Source: Hexactinellida sp. DTS-2022
Taxonomy: Eukaryota > Porifera > Hexactinellida
DNA: 64,000 nt
NCBI GenBank assembly: GCA_028753945.1
Contig: JAPNXP010000016.1
Coordinates: 1,768,001 to 1,832,000 of the forward strand
Reading direction: 5' to 3'
Shown here: piece by piece, positions 44,501 to 55,388 of the stretch
Layout of the letters: each line of letters starts with the position of its first letter
How positions within the stretch are numbered: the stretch's first letter is position 1
Position numbers and translations under genes: made by a program
The notes under the pieces: model-generated
The model's input: only the letters and a program-made list of their open reading frames with translations
The model's database searches: none
What the model was told of the DNA's origin: nothing

Positions 44501-47500
44501 AGTGTCAAACAATAAAAGGTAGCTTTCTGGGGAAATTTTGGGAATGACAAATTGAGTCTCACTCCTCGAGCTAACTTAACCCCTCTCATTACTTGTTGGC
44601 GCTGCCACGGCTGCATTCAGAACTAGCTGTCCTTGTGGCACACAATTCAACTGCCCTCGTATCGAACATATTGTAGCGATTAAACATGCAGAAGGCTCTG
44701 TCTCATTAATATTGTCCTTTACTAAATTAACATACAAAGACTTAATAATAAATGTATACACTTTGTTTAAAACTTAGTTCATTTCAGTTAAAGTACATAG
44801 TATATGTTTCAATTCATTATTTTACTGAATGTCAAAATCAAGCGTTACAAAAAGTTTGATTACCAATGGTTAATCTACTTATTAGAGCTCAACTATATCA
44901 ATGGTCCAGATTGTCTGATCACAAGATCCGGTAATAACAAATAGAGTATAAATTGAAATTGTTTTATATTACTGTTATAGACATTACCTGGAGTCCTCGG
45001 GAGTACTTGGGGTTGAGGAGCCCTGGGTAGGTTGGCAGTACGGGCAGACTCACGCAGTGTGAGTTAGTGATGTATTCACAGGCCGGCAGTATGGACTGGT
45101 AACTGGTATGCGTAAAGGTACCTGGTGCTAGGTGCAATAAGTAGGTCGAGGGTTACCCTCCTGATGAGTCCCTGCAATGGGACGAAACCACACACATAAC
45201 TTCCCTATGGGATGAGGTCGGCCGAGATAGCGGCTAGTCTTCATACTGAGCCGTGGCCTCATCTCATAACATTACATCAGATAATCACACTAGAACTAAT
45301 CGTCAATTAACAATAGTTACATTATAATTAATAATATTAATGCATCAACTATGCAGTATCCAATGGAGAGTTCTTTACTGCACACTCTCTACCAACATTG
45401 CTTCCTTCATGTTGGGATATTCTTTCGGTTTACCATCACCAATAGCACGGGAAGTTAAGTCAAGGAATCTGTTAGACGATTACCAGTTCGGACTGTTCTC
45501 TGGCGTGTTCTATCTGGCAGCAGCGATCAGTGGACTCAGTGCTATACCGATGATGTTCTGGTTGGGTAGGAAGCCAGTGATAATTACTGCAGCTTTCATA
45601 TCGGCTGCAGGTTGGATCCTTCTCGGAAGCAGCAGAATGCCTGAATTACTGATCTGTGGTAGAGCTGTCACGGGATTGGGAAGCGGACTCTCCACGCCCA
45701 TCGTGCCTATATACGTTGCTGAGTTAGCTAATAAGAACACACGGGGGAGACATCTCAGTGTCATGGGGTGTTCATTTCTATCGGATTGATGGCCATTTTT
45801 GCGTTGGGAATTGGTTTAAGTTACAATTGGTTAGCAATGATAGGTGCAATTATTTGTATAGGACAATTTGTGGCATTAATTGTAGTACCCTATACCCCAG
45901 TCTATTTGGCTGGAATAAAGTTAGAAACGAAAGCTCTGAATACTCTTCAGAAACTACGCTCTGAGAACAGCGATACACTCAGTGAGATAAACGAAATTAT
46001 AAAAGTTGTTAAAGAGGAGAGAAACATCCAATCTAAGTCAAAGATTGCACTTTTCTTCAGGCTGTATCGCTTGAAAACGCTATTTGTTATAATTATGACG
46101 ATGATAGCAATGCAGAGTACTGGAGTTAACCTTTTTTGGGAGTTATGCTTCTGAGTTGCTAGACAATGAAATAATTAACCCAAATACTATTGGATTTGTG
46201 TTTCCAATATTCCAAGTGATTGGGAAATTAATTAGCCTGCTACTAATTGACAAAATAGGGAGAAAGGTCCTGTTAATAATATCAATGATTGGTACAATAT
46301 TAACCCTCCTATCCATGGGATGTTATTTACTTTTCCTAGACCAAGTTTGTCCGCGAATAATATTCAATTCAGTTTCTAATTCCAGCATTGTTGCTCTCTG
46401 TGAAAGTGAATATTTCATTTATTGGCCCATTCTCACCATCACTTTCTTCAGTGTCATATTTTCCTTGGGCATTGGGCCAATAGCATTCATAGTGCTTGGA
46501 GAACTCATCCCTCATAAGATCAAACACATTGCATCAGGCCTCGGGACATTCTTCCTATTCATGACTGCCTTCATCATTGTAGCATTATATCCTGTCATTA
46601 CAAATGCAGTGCATAGGTCATACTTCATATTCGGATTAGTTCTATATAATATAATTCTGTGCGCACTGATTGCTATTTTCACTCCTGAATCGAAAGGGAA
46701 GTCTATTGGAGAGCTGGAAGGTTGTTCCAAGAAAACACAATATTCTGTTGCAACTTGCAAGAAAGTAAAACCAAGCCTCTACAGTTGTATAATGAGGGAA
46801 TACCTCAAGCGATAGAGATCGCGACGATGCTTTGAGGGATTTCGGTAGTCTTATCTTGTACCAAAAATATTTCATATTATAGTTATAAAATTAGTTCAGA
46901 TTTGGTATTTACTGTAAACATATTTACCTATTCCCTTAAATGCAAAATTGGATTTAATGGTGTATATAAAAATGCATAAAGTTTATATGTATATTTCTAT
47001 AACCTCTAATAATCTACGGGAAAATTCCAAAAATACTCAAGTTTTTTAAAAATTTCCAAATATACTCAACAATACTCAACTAATTTGTAAATATAATCAA
47101 GTTTTTCCAAATATACTCAAGTTTTACCGGATTATTCCAAATATACTCAAGTTTTATTGGATTATTCCAAATATACTCAAGTTTTATTGGATTATTCCAA
47201 ATATACTCAAGTTTTATTGGATTATTCCGAATATACTCAAGTTTTATTGGATTATTGAAACTAGTATGGAGATCCCAACCACAAAAAATATTTATTAGTA
47301 CAATCTGCTCGTCTGCTCTACGCGCGTCCTTACAACTTGTACTCGGGCCTACGGCCCTCGCTTGTATTTAAAGCATCTCCTTTTCAAATTAAATGTCGTT
47401 CTTGATGGTTGGCCGCTAGCTGTCTATTTATATCCGTTCATCCTAGCTACAGGTTTCTATAAGGACAGATTAAATAATTTGGATATTTATGCAAATTTGA

Positions 47501-50500
47501 ACAGATAATTTTCTAGATATATGAGCTTGTCCATGTATAATAATATACCAATTCCAAATATATAATTAAATATCACTAAGAAACTGTACCAGTGGACCCC
47601 TAACTTTGGGACGTGGAGAAGTTATTGTATTGATTGATAATAATTTGATAACAAATAACACAATGGAATGTTATAAATGTATGGCTAGACAGACAGAACA
47701 CAAATAACTGATTAAATGCCTGAACTTCCTCTCGATCAATTAGATTACTTTCTCAGTATTCCATAATGCATACTTAACATTTGACAGACACTAAAGCATT
47801 CGATTATACTAATTGAAATGCTAGCTGCTAATCCATACTGGAACAACCCTCGAATTTAATTGGCTAAAGGTTTTGACACCTTTTGTGATGGAAGATTTGA
47901 ATATCTTTTTAGATATTGAACTTATTTGTACATACATACAATACTAGTATTCCCCACCCCACTGCCAAATTTTAGGTCTGTAGCTTTTACCAGTTCCTCA
48001 ATCAATTCTGAACAAACACACAAACAAACAAACACAAAAACATTGTGATTTAATATATAAGATAGACTAAATATAGCCTTTCTAAACTTGAGTAGATCTG
48101 TGAATTTACTGAAAAGTTGAGTAGATTTGGAATTTATTGAAAAAACTTGAGCAGAATTGGAATTATTCTGAAAAACTTGAGTAGATTTGGAATTATTTTG
48201 AAAAACTTGAGTAGATTCGGAAAGATCTAGTTTTATATTTGAGTATCAGTAAAAAGTTGAGTATATTTGGAAATTTTTAAAAAACTTGAGTATTTTTGGA
48301 ATTTTCCCAATAATCTACTCACCAAACATAAACTCTTTGGCTTTAGCGCTGTGTAATCCAATATTAGCCATCGCATGAAGTGAGGCCCTAACACTGGAAT
48401 AAGTGTAGTGTTCCGGTGTAGAAATGAATTCCAGCAATTTGTGAATAACGCCGTGCTCATACATTGATACAGACGCGGTTTTATCACACGTCAGATTCAT
48501 GAAACAGAATCCAACTACCTCATGAAGGGATTCCTTGGCGGGATCAGGAGTCTTGAAAAGTACAGAGAAACATAACTAACTCAAACTACAATGAAATGGT
48601 CCCTAGTTACTTGATAATAATAATAATAATAATTTGTGCAAGAAAAAAAGTACAATAACAGAAAGTACTGCCTGAGAAGGCTTAGGCACTTCAAAAACTA
48701 AATTATTTTAAGGATGTAAATTGTAAAATATGTAATAGGGATTTATCCAGGAATTTATATGGCCAAAGAATCTTAGGCCTGGCACCAAATTAAGTGCCAA
48801 CCCGGTACCTAGTTAGAATCACACTGCAAAAACTTTTGAACCTCAACCGATGCCTGGCAGGCCCTGGCTGGCACCTAAATAAACCCCTGGCTTCAACCAA
48901 ATACCAATTTGATCAAATAATGATCAAACCAAATAATTTGGTTGATGAAATTTGAGAGGATAACCATATTAGATCTAAATCAAACTTGTATCTCATTAAA
49001 ATATAAATATAAATATATATATACAGAACATATACACACAGGTCCTATGTGTTTGTTACCCTTGATTCTGATTTGTCAAAAAGTATTCAGTTAAAATCAA
49101 ATTATTTACCTTCCAACCGAATATAAAATATTGATGCTTGGTTACAAACCGAATATCAACTATCTGCCAAATATTATTTGGTTAAACCGAATATTTAACT
49201 ATTCGGTTGCAAACCTGCTTAAAAACTACTGTATAAATAATTTTGCTTAACAACTATCTATATTTATTCTATAAACTATAGAATGATGAATCAAATGATT
49301 TTTGAAGGGAGATCGATAATTTCAAAGAACGTTCGAATGAAATGATTGAATAACTGCACTTGTATATTAATTAAACTAACCGGTCGAAAGAGCAGTGTTA
49401 CTAGCGTATTGTGGAAAGCTGGGTCGCTCATCTGTTTGATATCTTTGAACAGCTGATGGTAACAACTAATAAGTCCATTAATAATTGTAATGAACATCAT
49501 TATCATTTTGACATCAGGTTCTTCTGAGAGACACTAAGAGAAAAAGTATAATTTACAAGTGCAAATACATTATTTTTTCAAAGTTTGTCCAGTGTCCTAT
49601 TCAAATTTAGGACCGAAAAAGATCAGACAATAATAGCTAACTTTAAATTCAAATAGATGAGCAGTTGCATTCTCAATTACCCAATAGTAAAAATTTTGTT
49701 GTTCTCGAATAAAATAAATAAGTATGCACGTGCCGCCGCGGAGCCGAAATAAGCCTTAACTAAACACATGTAAGCACAAAACGAGTTACACCACAGTAAC
49801 TACTCGCAATGTAATGCAATACACAATCCTCACCTCAGTCAACACACCAGCTATCTCTGAATCTACCATTGCCTGCGCCTGCTTCCTATCCTCCTTACTG
49901 ATCCCGTATATCAGCCTCAGGATGAAACCGACGGCCTCCTTGTCGCCTCGTCCGTGGAAGAACCTGAACGCATTCCTGAGGCCCCTCAGCAGCTCTGTCG
50001 TGTAGCCCATCCCGCGGTTTTGCTGCGTTACGTTACTCAGTGTGCTGATGCACTGACTGAGTATGGCATCTATCTGTGTGTGGGACAGGGTTACGCCAAG
50101 GAGGTCTTGGAATTCAGAGTGTGAGAGGGTGGGAGGGAGAGCGGATGGATTGCCAGTGTCCGCGGGGTCCTTAGAGAGCTTATCGATCGAATAACTGAAG
50201 ACAATGCCAGAGGTCGCTGCCAGGACAGGATCTGGCAGCTCTCTGCTCTCATCCCTGGTGCGGGTTATGCATTTTAACATTAGTCGCGCTATCTTTGTTG
50301 TTTGCGGTGTTTCCAATGAGAACACAATCAGAGCTATGAATGGACACACGTTGAACTGTATATCAATAGAACACGTGTTATCTTCCATTGCAGTAATACA
50401 GTAGGCTAATAGGGGATGAGACTCATTTGCTAGCTGAGGAATAATCTCCCTCTGTTCAGACATGAAGTTAGTTAGCATCACAAACAGTTCCCGCGAGATG

Positions 50501-51705
50501 TCTACGTCACGCGGGTGCAGCTCTAGGATTGTGCAGCAGTGAGTGGGGAGAGATAGGAAGTTAGGGTCGTGCTTTATATCCGGATTGAACATAAACGAAT
50601 TCTTAAGCAGCATTAGTGAAGCTAAGCAGACAGACGGGTGCTTTGCATTGTCCTGCAGAATGAGTAACAGGAAAGGTATAAAATCAAAAGCTCCGTTGTC
50701 GGCGAACAACTGAGGGAGATTCGTTACGAACTCGCTCATGGCAGACAATATCAGAGAGAGATTCTGTGCGGAATGGTCCACATAGGAAAAGTACAGCTCT
50801 GTGTATGACGTCAGAATGGTGTATACCAGGTCCTCCTGTATATTCGGCTCTCTGATGTAACACATGCAGCTCTATACAATACAGCAAGTAAATACAGGCA
50901 GAATTAAAATCCAATTATAATTTGATTTCAATACATTCGACTCCGCTTAATAGAGTGACCCCGGGACCAGATTATTTTGATTCGATTAAGCGGAGAAATC
51001 TATTAACCGAAAATATTTTAAGCCAAACTGTCATTCCGTCCTATAAATCCTGTGAAATTTTACCCCATTAAGCGGAGAAATTTATTAACCAGTGGCTCTA
51101 TTAAGCGGAGTCGACTTTATTAATATTACCATATTTCCTCGAAAAGACGTCTCTATTTAATGAATAGATTCATAGTAAGTAGTATCACTCATTGGTATTC
51201 GAGGAAATATTAATTTGTTTGTTTGTTAATTATCAGGATATTATTCATATTAAATAAAGTTAAAAAAATAACTTAGGGCAAAAAATAGCAGTTAATTAAT
51301 ATAGTATTAATTGTTAGATGGTTGCTGCAACAATGTATGCTGTAAGAACTAACCATTAAATACAGCCCAATTATGTGTTCATCTTTTGGAGATTCTGCAT
51401 ACAAATCTTGAGCGAGCTGAATCAAGTGCTCGCTAATAGATTGAGAAATATTAAAATCCTTATTCTTCGAATAAACTGTTAATACAAATGTGAGGAAGCG
51501 GAGGAACACATGAATATCTTTCTTTTCTTTCCTCAACGAAATGATTGAGCTAATCAAAGAGGAAACAGGAAAATCCTTAAATTCTGGATTTGAGTCGTTT
51601 AAGTGAGGTGAGTCGAGGCAGGATTGAGCAAATCTTTCTGCGCTTTTTATAGATTCCGCGGTGGGCCAGGGGTTGTTCAGGAGTGATATCAGCTCAGTCA
51701 GATCA
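41510..51705 (-). CDS. Helical-repeat (armadillo/HEAT-like) protein, five internal exons, both ends missing
   Basis: Exons 51705-51354, 50871-49834, 49533-49381, 48551-48323 and 41897-41510 all have AG/GT borders and compatible phases (2/0, 0/0, 0/0, 0/1, 1/2), giving about 719 aa. The sequence is almost wholly amphipathic helices with repeated 'hydrophobic-x-x-L-h' pairs, e.g. 'VRASLHAMANIGLHSAKAKEFMF' and 'VVGFCFMNLTCDKTASVSMYEHGVIHKLLEFI', as in armadillo or HEAT scaffolds. I do not recognise the family. The first exon starts mid-codon, so upstream exons exist; the last ends phase 2 with GTATGT, so more follow. The intron 41898-48322 contains transporters T2 and T3 and a MULE. Codon use is ordinary and no stops occur. 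Confidence 0.7.
42242..43660 (-). CDS. Sugar transporter T2 (SLC2/Tret1-like, MFS)
   Basis: 472 aa, single exon, paralog of T1 with all MFS sugar-porter landmarks: 'FWLGRKPVI', 'ARAVTGLGSGLSTPIVPIYVAELANKNTRGRHLS', helix 7 'HQSSGINLLSNFSSELL' (closer to the family QQxSG than T1), 'DKIGRKVLL', 'LGELIPLKIKYIVSG' and 'TPETKGKSVAELE'. It lies inside a large intron of the helical-repeat gene, on the same strand, and head to head with T3. Its first ~430 coding bases and ~635 bases upstream form the left arm of a palindrome with T3. Promoter must lie in that arm, so T2 and T3 share promoter sequence. Confidence 0.88.
   Translation of the reverse strand: MYQSCNIEWRVLYCTLTTNIASFMLGYSFGLPSPIAREVKSRNLLDDYQFGLFSGVFYLAAAISGLSAIPMMFWLGRKPVIITAAFISAAGWILLGSSRMPELLICARAVTGLGSGLSTPIVPIYVAELANKNTRGRHLSVMGFAVSFGVLIVFLLGIKLNYIWLANIGALICILESILLFFAPYTPAYLVSRGLEKQALFTLKRIRSKSYDALSEIYDLRDIVKNQQMKMLSRLSLFFKPCNLKALVAIILLMMTHQSSGINLLSNFSSELLSNDQIDSNILGVVYPLAVTFGAFLNLIFVDKIGRKVLLLISYIGIAIALLLLAIYLLLIDVTCPYVVQNMQLNYSIIAVCGSPYLVIWPLFCFILFSVVFTLGIGSIGYILLGELIPLKIKYIVSGIGTFSLFMTSFILITLYPIITNSIPRGYFLFGLSCIFMILCVVTFILTPETKGKSVAELENIFRGNTFFIVNR
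43231..44296. repeat. Left arm of a ~1.07-kb palindrome
   Basis: Reverse complement of 44401-45769 once the 303-bp insertion in that arm is removed. It covers the first 430 coding bases of T2 and its 5' flank. Differences are scattered (for example around 44088-44105). The centre, 44297-44400, is a 104-bp unpaired spacer. Confidence 0.88.
44973..45270 (+). mobile_element. ~298-bp GC-rich structured insertion carrying a hammerhead ribozyme
   Basis: Absent from the left palindrome arm, so its borders are well fixed; ATTAC lies on both sides (44968-44972, 45271-45275). Composition is much richer in GC than the surroundings. It can fold into several hairpins: ACTCAC/GTGAGT (45048-45064), the hammerhead (45144-45189) and a 13-bp stem 45207-45219 with 45255-45267 enclosing GCGGCT/AGCCGT. 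No ORF, no poly-A tail, no terminal inverted repeat. It could be a SINE-like retroposon or a retrozyme-like element; I do not recognise the family. Confidence 0.65.
45144..45189 (+). ncRNA. Hammerhead ribozyme core
   Basis: In order: GGT-C (45144-45147; cleavage expected after C45147), stem I GAGGG/CCCTC with loop TTA (45148-45160), CTGATGA (45161-45167), stem II GTCCC/GGGAC with 6-nt loop (45168-45183), GAAA (45184-45187), then CC pairing with GG to give a 3-bp stem III. Every invariant hammerhead nucleotide is present in the permuted type III order. Stem III is only 3 bp and stem I is short, so activity may be weak or need a dimer. Orientation is the same as T3. Confidence 0.65.
45340..46815 (+). 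pseudogene. Sugar transporter T3, chimeric, two frameshifts
   Basis: Codons from 45340 to about 45765 are nearly identical to T2 ('SFMLGYSFGLPSPIAREVKSRNLLDDYQFGLF' onward). At ATGGGG|TG the match ends and the frame shifts by one base; the continuation 'VFISIGLMAIFALGIGLSYNWL' onward is a clearly different, more diverged transporter. A second shift lies in a T run at 46132-46137 (six T; five would restore 'GVNLFGSYASELL'). The remainder reads to 46815 with 'DKIGRKVLL', 'LGELIPHKIKH' and 'TPESKGKSIGELE', plus an unusual Lys-rich tail. Neither break looks like an intron. Real loss of function is likeliest; base errors in homopolymers are the alternative. Confidence 0.85.
47018..48308. mobile_element. 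Second MULE, non-autonomous, inserted at a splice donor
   Basis: GGGAAAATTCC and GGAATTTTCCC ends with the same ~30-bp terminal units as the MULE at 6663, flanked by a perfect 10-bp TSD AATAATCTAC (47008-47017, 48309-48318). No transposase. A Helitron copy occupies its middle. It borders the exon 48551-48323: the TSD supplies positions +5 and +6 of that exon's donor. Confidence 0.92.
47285..48062 (-). mobile_element. Helitron-like repeat, copy D, inside the second MULE
   Basis: On the minus strand: 5' TCTTATATATTAAATCACAA, a TTTGTTTGTTTGTGTG tract, TTCAGAATTGATTGAGGAAC, and a 3' GC hairpin followed by CAGATTGTACTAA then T. The corresponding place in the first MULE (about 10190-10205) lacks it. 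Confidence 0.65.
49540..49833. other. Intron of the helical-repeat gene, no repeat recognised
   Basis: Short ordinary intron between exons 50871-49834 and 49533-49381, donor GTGAGG and acceptor CTCTTAG. Confidence 0.6.
50934..51117. mobile_element. TA-type MITE 'ACTCCGCTTAAT' family, copy 2
   Basis: CATTCGACTCCGCTTAATAG and CTATTAAGCGGAGTCGACT ends; ATTAAGCGGAGAAAT also repeats inside. Lies 58-62 bp upstream of the acceptor of the exon starting at 50871. Confidence 0.7.
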
Positions 51706-52477
51706 CTAGAAATTAATAAATTAATAAAACCTTTAGAACAACAACTTTAGTAGCAATGTACTATTAAGGGCCAGCTGTATAAACTCAGTTTGAGTAGGCA
51801 ATTTTTTTTTGAATGAGTGGAATGAGTTGGTTACGAAAAATGAATGAGTTGGATAAGAAAAATGAGTTCATTTTTAATGAGTTGGCAGTTGGCACAGCTT
51901 GGCCTGCAGATGAGTTGATTGTTGATCTACTAATTATTTTATGTCGATATGTCTGATATAAATTATACGCTAAGTCATCAAGTAAGCATTGTAAACAGGT
52001 CCGTACATACAATATGTAAGCGTACCACATTTAGCATATAAATATTAGCAACAGCAGTGGTCTAACATACTAGCCCAGTCAGTTGAAGATTGCATTAATT
52101 TGGTAAATTGCTATATTGTACAATATCTAATAAGAATACTACACAAGTAGTACTATGTATAAAGCTAACATTACCAAGCAAATAATGTTTCAGTGAACTG
52201 TCACTGTGTCGACAATACGTAATAGTTGCTTATTGGTCTATGGTTGAAGAGAGACTGCTTTATTCAATTAACATGAATAAAGCGTTTCGACATCAACTAG
52301 CAATTAATATCGCATTAGTCACTAAAAGTAACAGTTCTAGTTAATAGTAATTAATTCATTGATTTATCAGGTCATCCGTTTTCTATTCTATTACACATGA
52401 ACGTGAAAGTAAAATATGGTGTTGAGTCAAATTCAACTAACTTCCAACGAAATTGTATGTTCTTTCGAGAAAATCTT

Positions 52478-53345
52478 ATGTATTAAATCATAATTATTTG
52501 TTTTTGTTCGTTCGGAATTTTGAATGAGGAACTGGTAAGAGCTACATACTTGAAATTTGGCAGAGGGGTAGGGAATAGTGCATCTATAAACAAGTTCTAA
52601 TATCTAAGAAAAATATTCACATCTTCCCTCCCTAAAGGTGACAAAACTATAGCCAAATAAATTCGAGGGTTTTCCAGTGTGAATTAGCAGCTAGCATTCA
52701 ATTAGTATAAAAGGATTTTAGTGTCTCAATTGTTAAGTGTGCATTATAGAATGCCTATCTGCGACTGTGGTTTAATTGGTCGAGAGGAAGTTCATTAATC
52801 CAATCAGTTAATGTTCGTTAATTTACAATATTTTGCATTTTGTATTATACACACGGACAAGCTCTCTAATCTATAAAATTGTCTGTTAAGTTAGCGCCAA
52901 TATTCAAGCGGTTACTGGGTTAGTATTCATAAATAATTTGCTTTGTCCTTATAACAACCTAATGCTGGGGTCCTCCGATATAAATATACTGATTAGGATG
53001 CCACACCTGAAAGAGGTTGGGATTCCCTACTCTGCTATAAATATGCGGAACAGTAGAATCGAATCTTCTAAATGTCACTCTAGACTCTAGAGTCTATATA
53101 ACGGTCATTTGTACATAGGCAAGCGGGCTGTTAAATAATTCCTATAGGATTTCCCATAATATAACCAACCTGGTGCACCTTCGAAGTTATGATGACATTC
53201 GAAAGTTACGTAACGCTTCCAATGGGGAGAAAATTACGAATGTGACAGACCGTACTTTTTATTACAAAATGGCAAAAAACGTGACGAAGGAATGAGGATA
53301 TATAATTTTCGTTAATTTTTCGTTACATTCGACAGTATTTGATAC
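52478..53345 (+). mobile_element. Helitron-like repeat, copy B
   Basis: 5' TCTTATGTATTAAATCATAA with a TTTGTTTTTGTTCG tract and GAGGAACTGGTAAGAGCTAC. Body shared with copies A and C (CCTATAGGATTTCCC, AACGTGACGAAGG, CGTTACATTCGACAG). The 3' part is replaced or followed by a mini-hairpin module at 53366. Confidence 0.55.
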
Positions 53346-53365
53346 ACCGGCATAACATTTAAAAA

Positions 53366-53540
53366 GATACGAGACCTTCGGTCTCGGTCGCTTTGCGATG
53401 AATCGGCACTACGTACCTCAAGTTAACGGCCGCTGTACGGCCTTACTCCTCACCCTTTCTGCCATGGAAAATGGTAGAAAGGGAAGGTATATACATCCCT
53501 TTATAAGTTTTCCATATGTTAACTTGTTTTTCATATTCTA
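53366..53540. repeat. GC mini-hairpin module, type 1, inverted copy
   Basis: GAGACCTTCGGTCTC, CGGTCGCTTTGCGA, GGCCGCTGTACGGCC and CTTTCTGCCATGG...AATGGTAGAAAG in sequence: the reverse of 34357-34480. Confidence 0.6.
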
Positions 53541-54609
53541 AATTTATAAATGCGAAATTCGTGTTCAGCATACTTGTTTACCTATAGTATCATTTGAAAG
53601 TTAGTCCAGCAAATAAACAATTCAATGTACATATGCGTCATTAATCATTGTAATTCGAGAAACATTCTTATTGAACTGCTTAACATTAATTTAACAATTG
53701 ATCCACAGAAGATCGAACTCACTTTAAGTAAGCTTTGGTTGTTGAGTCATTTTCTATCTGGGTCGTATCGAGCTTCAACTCGAGAGTTTCAGGGGCATCA
53801 GCCATTCTCTGCTAATTTAAATTTAATAACATAAACAAATCTTCATTGAATCAGGTAGAAAGTAGTTAGCGAATATTGCTTACATTTAATTCTCAGGATC
53901 TCTTCCAGCCTCAACAGTAGTTGCAACGATTATTTAAGAGCAAACAGCTGTTAATACCACGTTACTAATGCTATTCACTAATACATAATAACAACAAATT
54001 ATCAAAGTATAATCCGGGTATGTATCTCCTATTGGCTGGATCATTTATTTAGCACCCTTTGGTGGGGTATAAAGAAAAAAGTCAAAAAAGTAGCTAGCTA
54101 TATTTCAAACATATCCAAATTTACGGAACGGAATTATTTGGCTTGCAATGCAATATTCTGGATTAATTTCATTCTCAGCATAATTAGGTAGAAACACATT
54201 TAATCGAAACTAAGATATTCAAATAAGTGGAATCTACCGTAATGTATTCTCCAATACTTATTAATAATATTATTTAAGAAAGTATATAATGAACTAGATA
54301 AATTTTGCATTTTGTAATTCGAAATTATTTGTACAATTTAATATATTATATTCCTAAGAATTTCACAAAATCAGCTTTCTTCAAGTAGACAAAGTAAAAT
54401 GAAAGCCTGCGGATAACCATGGAATGCACACATAATCTAATCAAGAGAATTAGATGCTAAACTGTTTGTGAATGCATTTATGGTTCTCATTACAGATAAA
54501 TTTTCACAATGTAGAAGTTCTTTGCAAACTAAATTTGGTCTCCCTTTAATCATTGCAGAAGCATCGTCAATTGATAATATTAAAAAAATCTAAATTAAAT
54601 TTTAAACTT

Positions 54610-54794
54610 TTAATCCAATATAGTTTGCAGTTTCGAGTTATATGATTGTACAAGTGGGTCGTTTGGAGTTGTATTCTTCTCTAAGTTCTTGTACCAAACA
54701 GTGAGACAGCGTGTGATGTCTCTGTCCTGTGGACTCTTGATCTGGAGGGTGTCTAACAGAGCGTCAGCGCAGGATAGTTGGACAGGAAGGGGAA
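54610..54794 (-). CDS. Candidate terminal exon of an unidentified gene
   Basis: After an acceptor TTATTTAG the frame gives 60 residues, 'PLPVQLSCADALLDTLQIKSPQDRDITRCLTVWYKNLEKN...', then TAA at 54612-54610. Base composition and amino acid use look coding, and the exon is flanked by clearly non-coding AT-rich DNA. With a stop it cannot be the preceding exon of the helical-repeat gene unless a weak internal donor (TTTG|GTACAAG, which has the right phase) is used. Upstream exons were not found up to 59.6 kb. No family recognised. Confidence 0.4.
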
Positions 54795-54846
54795 CTAAAT
54801 AATGAATATTACGTACAACGAAATTCAGCTTAATTGTTGCTAAATA

Positions 54847-55039
54847 CAGTCAGGTCTGCTTATTGTGAACAATATTTCGTCTGCTTAATATGAAGATTTT
54901 TACTATGAACAACTCCTATGGTCCCAATTAAACAACTTACATAGGGGTTGTATTAAGTTGAGTTCGCTTATTATAAAGTCTGTCCATCATGAATACAATA
55001 TTTGGTCCCTTGAAAGTTCATAATATAAGAACCTGACTG
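54847..55039. mobile_element. ~193-bp MITE 'CAGTCAG' family, copy 3
   Basis: CAGTCAGGTCTGCTTATTG...AAGAACCTGACTG flanked by TA; same internal TTATGAACA motifs as copies 1 and 2. It lies 46 bp upstream of the candidate exon's acceptor. Confidence 0.85.
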
Positions 55040-55388
55040 TAGCTAACTTGAAACAGTAGTTTCTCGTTCATTTTAATTCGTTCGTTCATATTATCTGGTA
55101 ATTCGATTAATCGGGGGTAAATTACATGCATTTGCTTAAGCTAAGGGAGTTAAACATTGTACTTCTTATCTAATATTTCGCCTTATCCGTGTTCGTATTA
55201 ACGAGAGTCTTTATCGTCTATTCGTAATTCGTAAAAACAAAGGTCTCCAATTGAGTCAATATAGTTTTTAAATAACCTTTTAATGATTTAATACTTGTAT
55301 AGAGTATATTGATAAGCAAACTCTGCTGTTTAACTGGTTGTCTCTCGTCCCGAATAAAACGAAGTTTCTTTAGATAACCTACAAACAC

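Larger units (their letters stand above)
44401..45769. repeat. Right arm of the palindrome, with a 303-bp insertion
   Basis: Begins GTTCAATAAATAAGTTCCGG, the inverse of the end of the left arm. It ends at ATGGGGT inside T3, where T3 and T2 stop matching. The arm is interrupted by the ribozyme-bearing element at 44973-45270. Confidence 0.88.

Noticed and set aside
45768..46154. T3 frame breaks explained as introns
   Set aside because: The shifts are single bases in a G run and a T run with continuous homology on both sides; no GT/AG pair fits.
53625..53834. 69-aa plus-strand ORF
   Set aside because: Located after a mini-hairpin repeat, no domain, no splice context.
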